Source of the DNA: Paenibacillus_E violae | GTDB lineage: Bacteria; Bacillota; Bacilli; Paenibacillales; NBRC-103111 | Length of the DNA stretch: 64,000 nucleotides | Reading direction: 5' to 3' | Assembly (NCBI RefSeq): GCF_032461945.1 | Contig: NZ_JAWCUD010000001.1 | Location: 248,001-312,000, forward strand | Shown: piece after piece, positions 28,362-37,085 of the stretch | Numbering within the stretch: position 1 is the first letter of the stretch | Layout: each line of letters opens with the position of its first letter | Position numbers and translations under genes: made by a program | The notes under the pieces: model-generated | Databases searched by the model: none | Seen by the model: the letters and a program-made list of their open reading frames with translations, nothing else | Told to the model about the DNA's origin: nothing

Positions 28362-29234
28362 ATGAAAATCGGGCTAAGTTCGTATAGTTTGCTGCAAGCA
28401 TTGAAATCAGAGAAAATGACCATTTTGGATGCTGTTGATTGGGTGAAGGCCAATGGCGGTGAACATCTGGAACTTGTTCCTTACGGCTACACGCTGGTCG
28501 ATAATCTGGAACTTGCAGATCAGCTTAGAAATAAGGCGAAAGAGGTTGGCATCGACCTATCCAACTATTCCATTCCCGCCAATTTCGTACAGGAATCGGA
28601 GGCGGAATTCGAAGCGGAGATGGATCGCGTCAAGCAGCATGTTGATCTTGTGCATCGTTTGGGCATTCAGCATATGCGCCATGATGTTACCGCTTTCACT
28701 TTGCCTCCTGAGAAAATGACGATAAAATACTTTGAAGACAGCTTACCGCTTATTGTTCGTGGCAGCCAAATCATCGCTGACTATGCGGCCGAATATGGCA
28801 TTACGACTACGATTGAAAATCACGGCTTTTCCGTGCAAGCAAGCGATCGCGTACAGCGTGTGCTGCTCGAAGTCAACCGCCCAAATTTCAAAACAACATT
28901 GGATGTAGGCAATTTTATGTGTGTTGACGAAGCGCCGTTGGTCGGCGTTCGCAAGAATTTGCCTTATGCGTCCTTAATACACTTTAAGGATTTTTACTTC
29001 AGACCTTACTTCCAGGACCCGGGAGAAGGCAATTGGTTCCGGACGTCGAACGGGAATTATTTAAGAGGCGCGATCGTTGGCCAAGGAGATATCGAGATCC
29101 GGGAGGTCGTCAAGCTGATCAAAAGCTCAGGCTACGATGGCTATGTAACTGTGGAATTCGAAGGCATGGAGGATTGCGAGTTGGGGTCACGTCTCGGCAT
29201 GAACAACTTGCGAAGACTGTGGAATGAGAATTAG
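28362..29234 (+). CDS. Sugar phosphate isomerase/epimerase, xylose isomerase-like TIM barrel
   Basis: This 290-residue protein is a member of the AP-endonuclease-2/IolE/xylose-isomerase-like barrel family. Visible elements are KIGLSSYSLLQAL at the N-terminus, TTIENHGF, TTLDVGNFM, SLIHFKDF and GYVTVEFEGMED, which supply the metal-binding Glu, Asp and His residues. Such enzymes epimerise or isomerise sugars or keto-sugars. It is the last gene of the importer-glycosidase operon, 4 bases after the fucosidase stop with GGGAGG ahead of the ATG, and a terminator follows. The substrate is not evident; a product of the fucosidase or GH123-like enzyme is possible. Confidence 0.85.
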   Translation: MKIGLSSYSLLQALKSEKMTILDAVDWVKANGGEHLELVPYGYTLVDNLELADQLRNKAKEVGIDLSNYSIPANFVQESEAEFEAEMDRVKQHVDLVHRLGIQHMRHDVTAFTLPPEKMTIKYFEDSLPLIVRGSQIIADYAAEYGITTTIENHGFSVQASDRVQRVLLEVNRPNFKTTLDVGNFMCVDEAPLVGVRKNLPYASLIHFKDFYFRPYFQDPGEGNWFRTSNGNYLRGAIVGQGDIEIREVVKLIKSSGYDGYVTVEFEGMEDCELGSRLGMNNLRRLWNEN

Positions 29235-29246
29235 CATGTAGTGAAA

Positions 29247-29287
29247 GGCTGCCTCCGCTTGATTCAAGCGGTTAGGCAGCTTTTTTT
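29247..29287 (+). terminator. Rho-independent terminator ending the second importer operon
   Basis: GCTGCC (29248-29253) pairs with GGCAGC (29275-29280), and inner CGCTT with AAGCG; seven T residues follow. It belongs to a recurring hairpin family in this window (see 32647, 33891, 57958). Confidence 0.9.
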
Positions 29288-29303
29288 AATTTCGACCGCC
29301 TAC

Positions 29304-29439
29304 TCCCGAACTCCCGAAGCCCGAAGCCCGAAGCCCGAAGCCCGAAGCCCGAAGCCCGAAGCCCCCGAAGCCCGAACCCGTAACCCGTAACCCGTAACCC
29401 GTAACCCATAACCCATAACCCGTAACCCGTAACCCTTAA
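29304..29439. repeat. Heptanucleotide tandem array, CCCGAAG changing to CCCGTAA
   Basis: About eight CCCGAAG units (with small slips such as CTCCCGAA and an extra CC) run into about eight CCCGTAA or CCCATAA units, all with a seven-base period. The array lies in a gene-free stretch from 29288 to 29919. It has no spacers, so it is not a CRISPR array, and no reading frame with a start spans it. Confidence 0.92.
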
Positions 29440-29542
29440 GCAAGTTCATTTACGCTAACTTCTACATAAAGCGCATTCCGCTAACTTTAGCGTTAAAAAC
29501 CACCATATCAGCTGCAATTAGCTGTAGCGTCTCCCTTCATAT

Positions 29543-29720
29543 GGGAACTACAGGGCGCTATTTCACCGGAAAACGGCGTATGAGCCGGCGAAGGGAACTG
29601 TGGTTCGCTATTTTGCCATTTTTAGGAAAAACGGCTTTCTTATAGCTGAAATAAGAGTCTGTAGTTCCCCTACTACTCGCGAACCTCCTATTTTCGCCAA
29701 AATAGCGTCTCGTGGTTCCC
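29543..29720. repeat. Cluster of imperfect dispersed repeats (GGGAACT...CGCTATTT), inverted
   Basis: Two direct copies (29543-29563 and 29593-29614) share GGGAACTNNNGGNCGCTATTT. Two inverted copies (29645-29669 and 29699-29720) share the complement. The four units could fold into one large hairpin. Nothing coding was seen in 29440-29919 apart from the flank of the AraC gene. Confidence 0.65.
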
Positions 29721-29919
29721 TTAAATAGGATCCCGCACACCCGGAAAGCTTGTTATGCGCCCCAGACCAACCCAGTCAGCCCAGTCAACCATTCCAACAC
29801 GCACGCTAACACATCAAAAATGACATCACCGGCACCGTCATCCAATCAACTCCGCAAATACTGCCCATTATAGCGCTGTATCAGTCTCCGCTAACCCCTT
29901 CGGGTGGCATCTGTTCGTG

Positions 29920-30774
29920 TTAACTCCGCTTGCGATAGTGATTGGGCGCGATGCCACCATATTTTTTAAACAAACGGGAGAAGTAGCTTTCGTCAGGGTA
30001 GCCGAGGGCGTCGGCGATTTCCTTAATTGGCAGATCGGTGCTGAGCAGGAGCCGTTTCGTCTCCTCCATTTTCAAACGGTGAATGTAATCGTGCAAGGGG
30101 TAGCCAGTATGCTGGCTGACCAATCGGCGCAGCGTGGATACGGCTATATGATGCCGATTGGCGAGCTGCTCTGCGTTAAGCGGTGTATACAAGCTCGTCG
30201 CGATATCTTGGAGCACATCCACTGCCTTGGAAGTGGCCGCTTGGCCCTGCGGGAGTTTGGATTTGGCCATCCAATTGAACAGCAGCGCCTCAAGTTGTAG
30301 GGCGGCTTGATCAATTAGCGTAGGAGATCCGCTTTCAAGAAGCAGGAACATGGCATCGAGCTGCGAGATCCATGCTTCTTCAAATCCAACGCGCTTCACA
30401 ATTTCGGTCTGCACGAGCCAACTTCCAAGCCATTCCTGAATGCGGCTACCTTCAAAACGTACATAATATTCGTCCCAATGCCCATCCTCCTCCGGACCGA
30501 AATCGACTACACTTCCGGGAAAGACGAAGAATAGGCACCCTTTCTCGACATGTTGCATTGGCCCCTGATTCACGCGGTAAAAGCCGCTGCCGCCGGCGAT
30601 ATACAGAAATGCCCAGCTGTCGAAGACAAACTGGCTGCGCTGCAGCGTTCTTCCCGGCAAGTGTCCCATTTCCTTTATCGTGAGAGAGGGGATGCTGAGC
30701 TTCGACGAATCGATTTTGAGATCTACGATGCGGATCGGCTGCGGACTGATCATATAGTCCAAGAAGCGTGTCAT
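29920..30774 (-). CDS. AraC-family transcriptional regulator
   Basis: This cytoplasmic regulator has about 284 residues. The start at 30774 (MTRFLDYM) has AAAGGA nine bases upstream; an ATG at 30783 directly abuts that site. The N-terminal AraC ligand-binding cupin (VNQGPMQHVEKGCLFFVFPG) is followed by a double helix-turn-helix (ANRHHIAVSTLRRLVSQHT, ALGYPDESYFSRLFKKYGGI). It is divergent from the GH123-like gene at 30910 with 135 bases between, and probably controls it in response to a sugar. Confidence 0.9.
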   Translation of the reverse strand: MTRFLDYMISPQPIRIVDLKIDSSKLSIPSLTIKEMGHLPGRTLQRSQFVFDSWAFLYIAGGSGFYRVNQGPMQHVEKGCLFFVFPGSVVDFGPEEDGHWDEYYVRFEGSRIQEWLGSWLVQTEIVKRVGFEEAWISQLDAMFLLLESGSPTLIDQAALQLEALLFNWMAKSKLPQGQAATSKAVDVLQDIATSLYTPLNAEQLANRHHIAVSTLRRLVSQHTGYPLHDYIHRLKMEETKRLLLSTDLPIKEIADALGYPDESYFSRLFKKYGGIAPNHYRKRS

Positions 30775-30909
30775 AGATGTCATTCCTTTCTGTCGGATAG
30801 CGAAGTAAACTGAAGCTGCATGACGAAAATTCAAAGCGGCCAGCCCACTGGTCAAAAGTTACAGGAGTCATGTGAAGGCTATTCATAGTATAAGTGAAGG
30901 AGACCTGTC

Positions 30910-32589
30910 ATGCCAACGTTACAAGCGCAATTCGAGACTCGCTGTCTTTCCTCTTTGGTGAAAGTTTTTGCAGACGAAGAACTTCAAACCGCAGCGTTCC
31001 ACGCCGCCTCTGCCTTGCAAGGCGAAATTTACTCCTTTCAAGTTGCCTATCGGAGTCAAGCCCTGATGCCTTTCTCTCTGACGGTAACGTCAACTTTGAG
31101 TGACGGCATCTGTCTGCGCAGTGTGCAGTTGGTACCCGCTGAATTTCCCAACAACCCTAACCATGACGAGGGTGTGCTGCGCGATACACCGGGGTTATAT
31201 CCGGATCTGCTAGTGCCTGTGCCGGATTCGGGGATGCTTACGGCGATTCCCAAACAGTGGCGCTCAATTTGGGTCACGATGGAGGTAGGCCGTGACGCAC
31301 AGCCAGGTTCGCACGCGGTAAGTATCGCCTTCGTCGACAAGGCAGGGGAAACGTTGGCCAGCGAAATGTTTACGCTCACCGTGCTCCCTGCCGTACTACC
31401 GGAACAAAAGCTGCTTCATACGGAATGGTTCCACACGGACAGCTTGGCCGTCTATTACGGCGAAGAGGTGTTCAGCGAACGATATTGGGAAATTGTTGAA
31501 TCGTATGTGCAGACGGCAGCAACCTACGGTTGCAATATGCTGCTGACGCCGATTTTTACACCTCCGCTCGATACGGAGGTCGGTGGGGAACGTCCAACGG
31601 TTCAATTGGTGGATGTCTGGAAGAACGGCGAATCCTACACGTTCGGTTTCGAACGGCTGAAACGCTGGGTCGAGATGGGGAACCGCAACGGCGTGAAGGT
31701 GTTCGAGCTCTCGCACCTGTTCACGCAATGGGGCGCGAAGCATGCTCCAAAAATTATGGGCTCCGTTGATGGCAGGACGCAGCGCATTTTCGGCTGGGAG
31801 ACGGATGCGGCAGGCGAGGCGTATCTGGGCTTTCTGGCACAATTTTTACCGGAACTGGTCGGCTTCCTCAAGGAAAATGATTTGCTGAACCGCACCTATT
31901 ATCATATTTCGGATGAGCCTACGTTCGAGCATTTGACGTCCTATAGCAGCGCCAGCCGTTGGGTGCGGCAATTTATGGGGGATATCCCGTCCCTGGATGC
32001 ACTCACCAACCTATCGTTCTATGAGCAGGGGCTTGTTCAGACGCCGGTTGTTGCGAGCAATCATATCGAACCATTTCTGGAGCGTGAAGTTGATCCTTTG
32101 TGGACCTATTATTGCTGCTCCCAATATGAAGCTGTCTCTAACCGCTTTCTCTGTATGCCATCTGCGCGCAACCGCATCTTAGGCTTGCAACTCTATAAAT
32201 ATAACATCGCAGGCTTCTTGCACTGGGGCTATAACTTCTGGTTCTCGCAATATGCCAAATTTCCGATCGATCCGTATCGGAATACGGATGCGCATTATGC
32301 GTTCCCTGCCGGCGACCCGTTTGTCGTGTACCCGAGTCAAGAGGGAACACCGCTCGTCTCCTTGCGGTTGGAAGTATTCCGCGAAGCACTGCAAGACTTG
32401 CGGGCTTTGGAACTGCTCGATTCTCTCATCGGTCGGGAACAGACGATTGCGTTGATGGAGGAAGGAGCCGCCGAGCCCATTACGTTTGCGTCTTATCCAA
32501 AGGACGAGGCTTGGCTGCTCACTTGCCGGGAGCGCATTAATGCGGCGATCGGTCAAGCCGCAGCGAGTGGCGTGAGGACAGAACGCTAG
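30910..32589 (+). CDS. GH123/DUF4091-family glycosidase-like protein, second copy
   Basis: This 559-residue protein has no signal peptide. AAGGAG at 30897-30902 supports the ATG. An N-terminal beta-rich domain (VTSTLSDGICLRSVQLVP) precedes the DUF4091/GH123 barrel, with the acidic pair Asp335-Glu336 in YYHISDEPTFEH and the family segment GFLHWGYNFWFSQY. As for the copy at 25352, a beta-N-acetylgalactosaminidase-like role is the best guess from the family, but not shown. The two copies are only distantly similar, so they may act on different glycosides. It is divergent from an AraC regulator and followed by a terminator and the second cohesin-SLH gene. Confidence 0.8.
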   Translation: MPTLQAQFETRCLSSLVKVFADEELQTAAFHAASALQGEIYSFQVAYRSQALMPFSLTVTSTLSDGICLRSVQLVPAEFPNNPNHDEGVLRDTPGLYPDLLVPVPDSGMLTAIPKQWRSIWVTMEVGRDAQPGSHAVSIAFVDKAGETLASEMFTLTVLPAVLPEQKLLHTEWFHTDSLAVYYGEEVFSERYWEIVESYVQTAATYGCNMLLTPIFTPPLDTEVGGERPTVQLVDVWKNGESYTFGFERLKRWVEMGNRNGVKVFELSHLFTQWGAKHAPKIMGSVDGRTQRIFGWETDAAGEAYLGFLAQFLPELVGFLKENDLLNRTYYHISDEPTFEHLTSYSSASRWVRQFMGDIPSLDALTNLSFYEQGLVQTPVVASNHIEPFLEREVDPLWTYYCCSQYEAVSNRFLCMPSARNRILGLQLYKYNIAGFLHWGYNFWFSQYAKFPIDPYRNTDAHYAFPAGDPFVVYPSQEGTPLVSLRLEVFREALQDLRALELLDSLIGREQTIALMEEGAAEPITFASYPKDEAWLLTCRERINAAIGQAAASGVRTER

Positions 32590-32646
32590 TTGCTGTCCGC
32601 TTAGGCTGGAGAACATGTCCCGATGGCATGAAAAATAGATGAAGCA

Positions 32647-32690
32647 AAAGGCTGCCTCCGCTTGATACATGCGGTTTGGCAGCCTTATTT
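32647..32690 (+). terminator. Rho-independent terminator after the second GH123-like gene
   Basis: AAGGCTGCC pairs with GGCAGCCTT (32648-32656 with 32678-32686), followed by ATTT. The hairpin is nearly the same as at 29247 and 33891. The 177 bases after it hold no gene. Confidence 0.8.
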
Positions 32691-32866
32691 AAGGAAAGTG
32701 TTGTGTTAGTCACGTTAACACATTTACACGCTAGTACTGACATCCCCCGCCAATCTCACCAACTCCGCTAACACTTCCCACTTTAACGCTGAAAAACAAC
32801 GTCTCTTCCTCTAGGATCTAGCATTTGTTGCCATTTGTCTGGTCTCCCTCCTTTGGACATGAGAGG

Positions 32867-33883
32867 ATGAAGCATAAAATCATTCTTGGTACATTAGTCT
32901 GCAATCTGAGTTGCTTCGCAGCCTTATTATCCCCTGCTTATGCGGAAAATGCATCGCAATTTGGTCTAAAGACTTCAGCTGCCGAATCGACAGGTGAATT
33001 TACCGTTACGTTGCAAGGTACAAATCTTCAGGATTTGTACGCTTACGAAGCCAAAATCAGCTTTGATGCGAGCAAGCTTGAGGTTATCAATGCGAATACA
33101 AAAATAGAAGGCTTCTCTATTTCTCCGATTGTCAAGAACAATGAAGTGACCTTTGCTCACACGAAAGTCGGCAGCGTAAGTGGTGAGAAGGGGAACCTCG
33201 ACATGGGCACGATAACCTTTAAGGCTAAAAAAGCAGGGACATCTCAACTTACTTGGACGTCAGTGAAAATCGTAGATCACAATTTACAGAATCAATCCCT
33301 TGCACTTGATAAATCTTTTGATTTCACCAAAATCTTCAGTGATCTTGTAGATCATTGGGCAAAAACAGATGTCATGTCTATGGTGGATAAAAATATTGTG
33401 GAAGGGATGGACGACGATCATTTCGCTCCAGACGCAACGGTAACAAGGGCGCAATTTGCAACCTTGATAGCCAGAGCATTAGACTTGAAAAGTAATTCTG
33501 TTCAGCCACCTTTCACAGATGTTGCTGTGGGCTCATGGTACGAGGATACGGTGAAGAAAGTATATGCAGCAGGACTTATTAACGGTATTTCCGACCGTGA
33601 ATTTGCACCTGAAAAAAACATTTCACGTGAAGAAATGGCAGCGATGCTGATGAGAGCGAAGTCGCATGTGACGGGGATGAGAGTGGAAGATATGACGAGC
33701 AGCTCATCTCTCCCATTTAACGACGAGGATCTCATCAGCGATTGGGCGAAAAAAGTGGTTCAGCTAGCTGTGGATGCCGGCTTAATGAATGGTCGTACGG
33801 CTGAGGGGTTTGCTCCGCAAGGACAGGCAACGAGAGCAGAAGCCGTGGTTGTATTGAAAAGATTGTTAGCTGGGCTGAAATAG
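32867..33883 (+). CDS. Second cell-wall anchored cohesin protein with three SLH domains
   Basis: This protein has about 338 residues and is paralogous to 11119-12141 along its whole length. It has a signal peptide ending in AYA, a cohesin (about 28-148) and three SLH repeats. The ATG at 32867 matches the paralogue's start (MKHKIILGTLVCNL), but GAGAGG abuts it directly, so the ribosome site is poor; a TTG at 32825 would add 14 residues. Its cohesin keeps most residues of the first copy (EGFSISPIVKNNEVTFAHTK), so it may bind the same dockerins. No enzyme with a dockerin lies beside it. Confidence 0.9.
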   Translation: MKHKIILGTLVCNLSCFAALLSPAYAENASQFGLKTSAAESTGEFTVTLQGTNLQDLYAYEAKISFDASKLEVINANTKIEGFSISPIVKNNEVTFAHTKVGSVSGEKGNLDMGTITFKAKKAGTSQLTWTSVKIVDHNLQNQSLALDKSFDFTKIFSDLVDHWAKTDVMSMVDKNIVEGMDDDHFAPDATVTRAQFATLIARALDLKSNSVQPPFTDVAVGSWYEDTVKKVYAAGLINGISDREFAPEKNISREEMAAMLMRAKSHVTGMRVEDMTSSSSLPFNDEDLISDWAKKVVQLAVDAGLMNGRTAEGFAPQGQATRAEAVVVLKRLLAGLK

Positions 33884-33890
33884 GCAAAAT

Positions 33891-33932
33891 AAAGGCTGCC
33901 ATCGCTGATATAAGCGGTTGGCAGCCTTTGTT
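33891..33932. terminator. Hairpin between the second cohesin-SLH gene and a convergent AraC gene
   Basis: AAAGGCTGCC (33891-33900) pairs with GGCAGCCTTT (33920-33929). It has A residues upstream and T residues downstream, so it can act for both converging genes. Confidence 0.85.
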
Positions 33933-34734
33933 AGGCCTGACGGCGATAAGCGCTGGGCGACAAACCGAACTTTCTTTTAAACAGCTTGGAAAAGTGAAAT
34001 TCATCATAAAATTGCAAATGGGCAGCGATTTCTTTGACGGATAAGCTTGTTGTCTCCAGCGATACCTTGGCCGATTCGAGTTTTAAATTCAACATATATT
34101 CAGTGGGGGATAGGCCTGTTATTGAACGGAAGCGAGAGAAAAAAGTCGTCCGTGACATGCCGCTTTGTTCGATAAGTTCATCAACCCGGATGACTTTATC
34201 CAAATTGCGGTGAATGTAGATCATAATTTTATTAAGCTCTATATGTCGGGTAGGAAGGGCAGCAGAATGTTCCCGAGCGAAGAGCAGCATCACTTCCTGC
34301 AGGATGATATTGGTAGAATATGCGTATCCGAATGGCTCAGCAATCAACAGATCAATGATCCTTTCACAGAGTTGAATGGCATCTGCTGCTTTCCCTGTTG
34401 AAACCACCTTGTTTACAGGAAGCTGCAGAGCATGCATGGCATCCATGGAGCTGAAATCAAGGAAATAAAATTTCCAGTCATTGTCCTGACATCTGTACAC
34501 AGTGGATATCCCATCTGGAGCGAAAAAATAAGTGCCTGCGTGCAATTCATAGTGCTGCTCTCCTTGAGTAAGAAGCCCTTTTCCTTCATAGGTAATAAAT
34601 AGGCCGGGAACCTCGAATCCTTTTCCTTTCGTTATATGGTAGGAATCGTTAGCTTGCACTTTCCAGATTGAAATAAAGGCTGCAAGAGGGATAGGCGTAT
34701 TTCCTAATCCATATGGGATATTCATGAAGGACAT
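33931..34734 (-). CDS. AraC-family transcriptional regulator
   Basis: This regulator has about 267 residues. The start at 34734 (MSFMNIPYGL) has AAGGAG ten bases upstream; the longer frame to 34824 begins with an atypical hydrophobic stretch. It has an N-terminal cupin (GEQHYELHAGTYFFAPDG) and a C-terminal double helix-turn-helix (LIEQSGMSRTTFFSRFRSI, HLQFYDEFHFSKLFKRKFGL). It is divergent from the PhyH-type dioxygenase gene at 34910 and may regulate it. Confidence 0.9.
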   Translation of the reverse strand: MSFMNIPYGLGNTPIPLAAFISIWKVQANDSYHITKGKGFEVPGLFITYEGKGLLTQGEQHYELHAGTYFFAPDGISTVYRCQDNDWKFYFLDFSSMDAMHALQLPVNKVVSTGKAADAIQLCERIIDLLIAEPFGYAYSTNIILQEVMLLFAREHSAALPTRHIELNKIMIYIHRNLDKVIRVDELIEQSGMSRTTFFSRFRSITGLSPTEYMLNLKLESAKVSLETTSLSVKEIAAHLQFYDEFHFSKLFKRKFGLSPSAYRRQA

Positions 34735-34909
34735 GAAACGACGTCTCCTTAAGAATTGTTCTAATGTACATTTAAAATGGGTGGTAATGGTGAAAAAGAC
34801 GAATGTATATGTACAATTATACATGAAATTATACCGTCAATCCATGGATGGAAATGCATTATTCCTCTACACTTAAATCAGATGTCACAAGTAGAGGAGT
34901 GTATGTGCA

Positions 34910-35734
34910 ATGATGGTGAAAGTAGGAAATCGCGAATTAGAGATGGATGGCGAACAATTGACGGAGCTTAGAAGCTCCAATGATATTTTGCATGATAAGC
35001 AGGCGCTGCGAGAGCGGATGGAAGAAGACGGCTATTTATTGATCCGCGGATTTCATGAGAGAGACAAGGTGTTGGCAGCCCGGACGAGCATTTTGGAGAA
35101 AATGGATCAAATGGGCAAGCTGGACCGCGACACGCAGTTGGAAGACGGCGTCATGGCCGACGGCAGCAAAACCATTTTCATGGGAGGAACGAATGAAGAT
35201 TTGCCTGCCCTGTTGAATGTATTAAATGGCGAGCATATCATGCGCTTTTTCGACGAATTCATTGGGGAACAATCGCTTACTTATCATTACAAGTGGCTCC
35301 GCGCCGTAGGCAAAGGAGATTTCACCGGAGCGCACTACGATATTGTGTATATGGGCAGAGGAACAAAAAATGTCTACACCGTATGGTCGCCACTTGGAGA
35401 CGTTTCGTATGAAATGGGGGGATTGGCTATTTGCTTAGGTTCCCACCGTTTCGAAAAATTGAAACAATCTTACGGATCCAAAGATTCGGACCGCGACGGC
35501 ATCGGCCACTACACCGATGATCCGCTAGTTATTACGGAGAAGTTTGGCGGCAAATGGGCAACCACCGAGTTTCAGGCCGGGGATGTGCTGATATTTGGTA
35601 TGTTTTTGATGCACTGTTCACTTGAAAATACGACGAACCAGTATCGCATAAGTGTTGATGCTAGATATCAATCGGCGAATGAGCAGGTTGACGAGAGATG
35701 GAGCGGCAAAAAGCCGAAGGGCCATTTTAAATAA
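34910..35734 (+). CDS. Phytanoyl-CoA dioxygenase (PhyH) family Fe(II)/2-oxoglutarate oxygenase
   Basis: This 274-residue cytoplasmic protein has a double-stranded beta-helix. The Fe(II) triad reads His142-x-Asp144 (GAHYDIVY) and distal His235 (LMHCSLENT), and Arg246 probably binds 2-oxoglutarate. Family members hydroxylate small molecules; the substrate here is unknown. TAGAGGAG at 34892-34899 supports the ATG at 34910, with a second ATG immediately after. It is divergent from an AraC gene and ends at a bidirectional terminator. Confidence 0.85.
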   Translation: MMVKVGNRELEMDGEQLTELRSSNDILHDKQALRERMEEDGYLLIRGFHERDKVLAARTSILEKMDQMGKLDRDTQLEDGVMADGSKTIFMGGTNEDLPALLNVLNGEHIMRFFDEFIGEQSLTYHYKWLRAVGKGDFTGAHYDIVYMGRGTKNVYTVWSPLGDVSYEMGGLAICLGSHRFEKLKQSYGSKDSDRDGIGHYTDDPLVITEKFGGKWATTEFQAGDVLIFGMFLMHCSLENTTNQYRISVDARYQSANEQVDERWSGKKPKGHFK

Positions 35735-35790
35735 AAGAAGAGGCTGTCTCAGAGTCAGAAAATGACTTAGGAGATAGCCTCTTCTTTTTC
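35733..35790. terminator. Bidirectional terminator between PhyH and GNAT genes
   Basis: A long stem pairs AAGAAGAGGCTGTCTC (from 35735) with GAGATAGCCTCTTCTT (to 35786). It has A residues before and T residues after, between converging genes. Confidence 0.9.
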
Positions 35791-35805
35791 CGTTGTGACC
35801 AGATG

Positions 35806-36657
35806 TCATTGGAATTGGATGACGATGGAGTCCATGATCGGTTCATAACCAATTTGCCTATAGACATAATTCGATGTTGGATTGCTTTGATCTGCGTATA
35901 AGCTTGTTGTTTGATACCCGCGATCCAGCAGCCGTTGCGTAAAGTCTGACACACAATCGGAGGCATAACCTTTTTTTCTTTGATTGCTGGGCGTGTATAC
36001 GTAACTAATGGTAATATTGTGTTGCGTAGGGCGAGTGGCACTAGCCATAGAAACCAACTCCTCATTCACTTCCCAAGCCACTAAATTTCCTTTATTAATG
36101 AGAAAGGTGGCTTTGATAGAAGCTTCGTCTAAACTAAGAGGTTGATTCGTTTCCTGGCAGAATTGATAGATCCACTCTTTTATAACAGCATGGTCGCTAG
36201 CTATCACTCGCCGAAGTTTTCCATTCGTTTGCAGCGTATTTTTAACCTTTTCTAGCTTGTAAATGGTTTGTTCCATATGAATCTTGGCATGAGTCCCCAG
36301 TGCTTGGGAGACATACAAGGCAAGTTCCGTGGTTATTTTCTTTTCACCAATAAAACCCGGGATGGGTTGAACGGTCTGCACCAACTTTTGTCCAAGCTCA
36401 TGTATGTCCTGGGAGGATAGTGCCGTGGGTTTTGATAAAATAATTTGTTTCGGATGTGTTTGGAATAAAACCAATCCTAAGTCATCATTTTTCCATAAAG
36501 CAGCCATCAAAAGGGGAGTTGCATCTTGCTCGCTCAGAGATTGCAGAACACCTAGCAATAAATTGTTGGCGGCTTCATCTTGTTCCAAGAAAGAGCTCAC
36601 CTCTTTTTTAAATGCAGTCAAACTCTCATACTTTGCAAAACGTATCAATGGTACCAT
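35806..36657 (-). CDS. GNAT-family N-acetyltransferase
   Basis: This 283-residue protein has the acetyl-CoA binding part at the C-terminus: ISYVYTPSNQRKKGYASDCV (motif A, with Q/R-x-x-G-x-A in altered form) and a late SNYVYRQIGYEPIMD. The N-terminal half resembles the extra domain of large single-copy GNAT proteins in Bacillales. The substrate is unknown. The ATG at 36657 directly abuts AAGGGAG; the TTG at 36648 has better spacing and may be the true start. It seems unrelated to the glycan genes. Confidence 0.85.
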   Translation of the reverse strand: MVPLIRFAKYESLTAFKKEVSSFLEQDEAANNLLLGVLQSLSEQDATPLLMAALWKNDDLGLVLFQTHPKQIILSKPTALSSQDIHELGQKLVQTVQPIPGFIGEKKITTELALYVSQALGTHAKIHMEQTIYKLEKVKNTLQTNGKLRRVIASDHAVIKEWIYQFCQETNQPLSLDEASIKATFLINKGNLVAWEVNEELVSMASATRPTQHNITISYVYTPSNQRKKGYASDCVSDFTQRLLDRGYQTTSLYADQSNPTSNYVYRQIGYEPIMDSIVIQFQ

Positions 36658-36781
36658 CTCCCTTCGAAATAACAGCGATTACGAATAAAAGGTTAATACA
36701 TCATAAGTTCACACATATACTCAAGTAACATTTTGTAAAAAGCTGGTTGTTATTAACCTATCCGAAGGTGAGGCTGTCTTC

Positions 36782-37003
36782 ATGCATAAGAGGTTGGAAT
36801 CTGATGCAGATCTGTTTATCGCAGCTTTATCGCAAACACCGGTTTCCGTGCTGCAGACGGATGCTGAGGGAGTTTACTGTGAAGTAGACCGCGGAATAAT
36901 TGAAAAGTTCACGAATAAATCCGTCCGCTTAAGCACAATCATGGATGAAATTGCGTATTACTACCGAGACGATGGGACCATTTTTCGGGTGGAAACGACG
37001 TAA
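36782..37003 (+). CDS. Small acidic hypothetical protein
   Basis: This is a 73-residue frame with AAGGTGAGG about 8-16 bases upstream of the ATG and no overlap with other genes. It is acidic and has no membrane span or signal peptide; no family is recognised. It lies alone between the GNAT gene (divergent) and the stalk-domain protein, which begins 82 bases later. Confidence 0.6.
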   Translation: MHKRLESDADLFIAALSQTPVSVLQTDAEGVYCEVDRGIIEKFTNKSVRLSTIMDEIAYYYRDDGTIFRVETT

Positions 37004-37085
37004 AAGAGTGGAAATCTTGCGAATAATTTAATGTTAGGCGAAAGAATCCACAATATCAATAGGGAAATGGGAGAGTGACCATACA

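Noticed and set aside
29304..29439. CRISPR array or telomere-like repeat
   Set aside because: Units are seven bases with no spacers, no cas genes are near, and a likeness to CCCTAA telomere repeats is only superficial in an ordinary gene neighbourhood.
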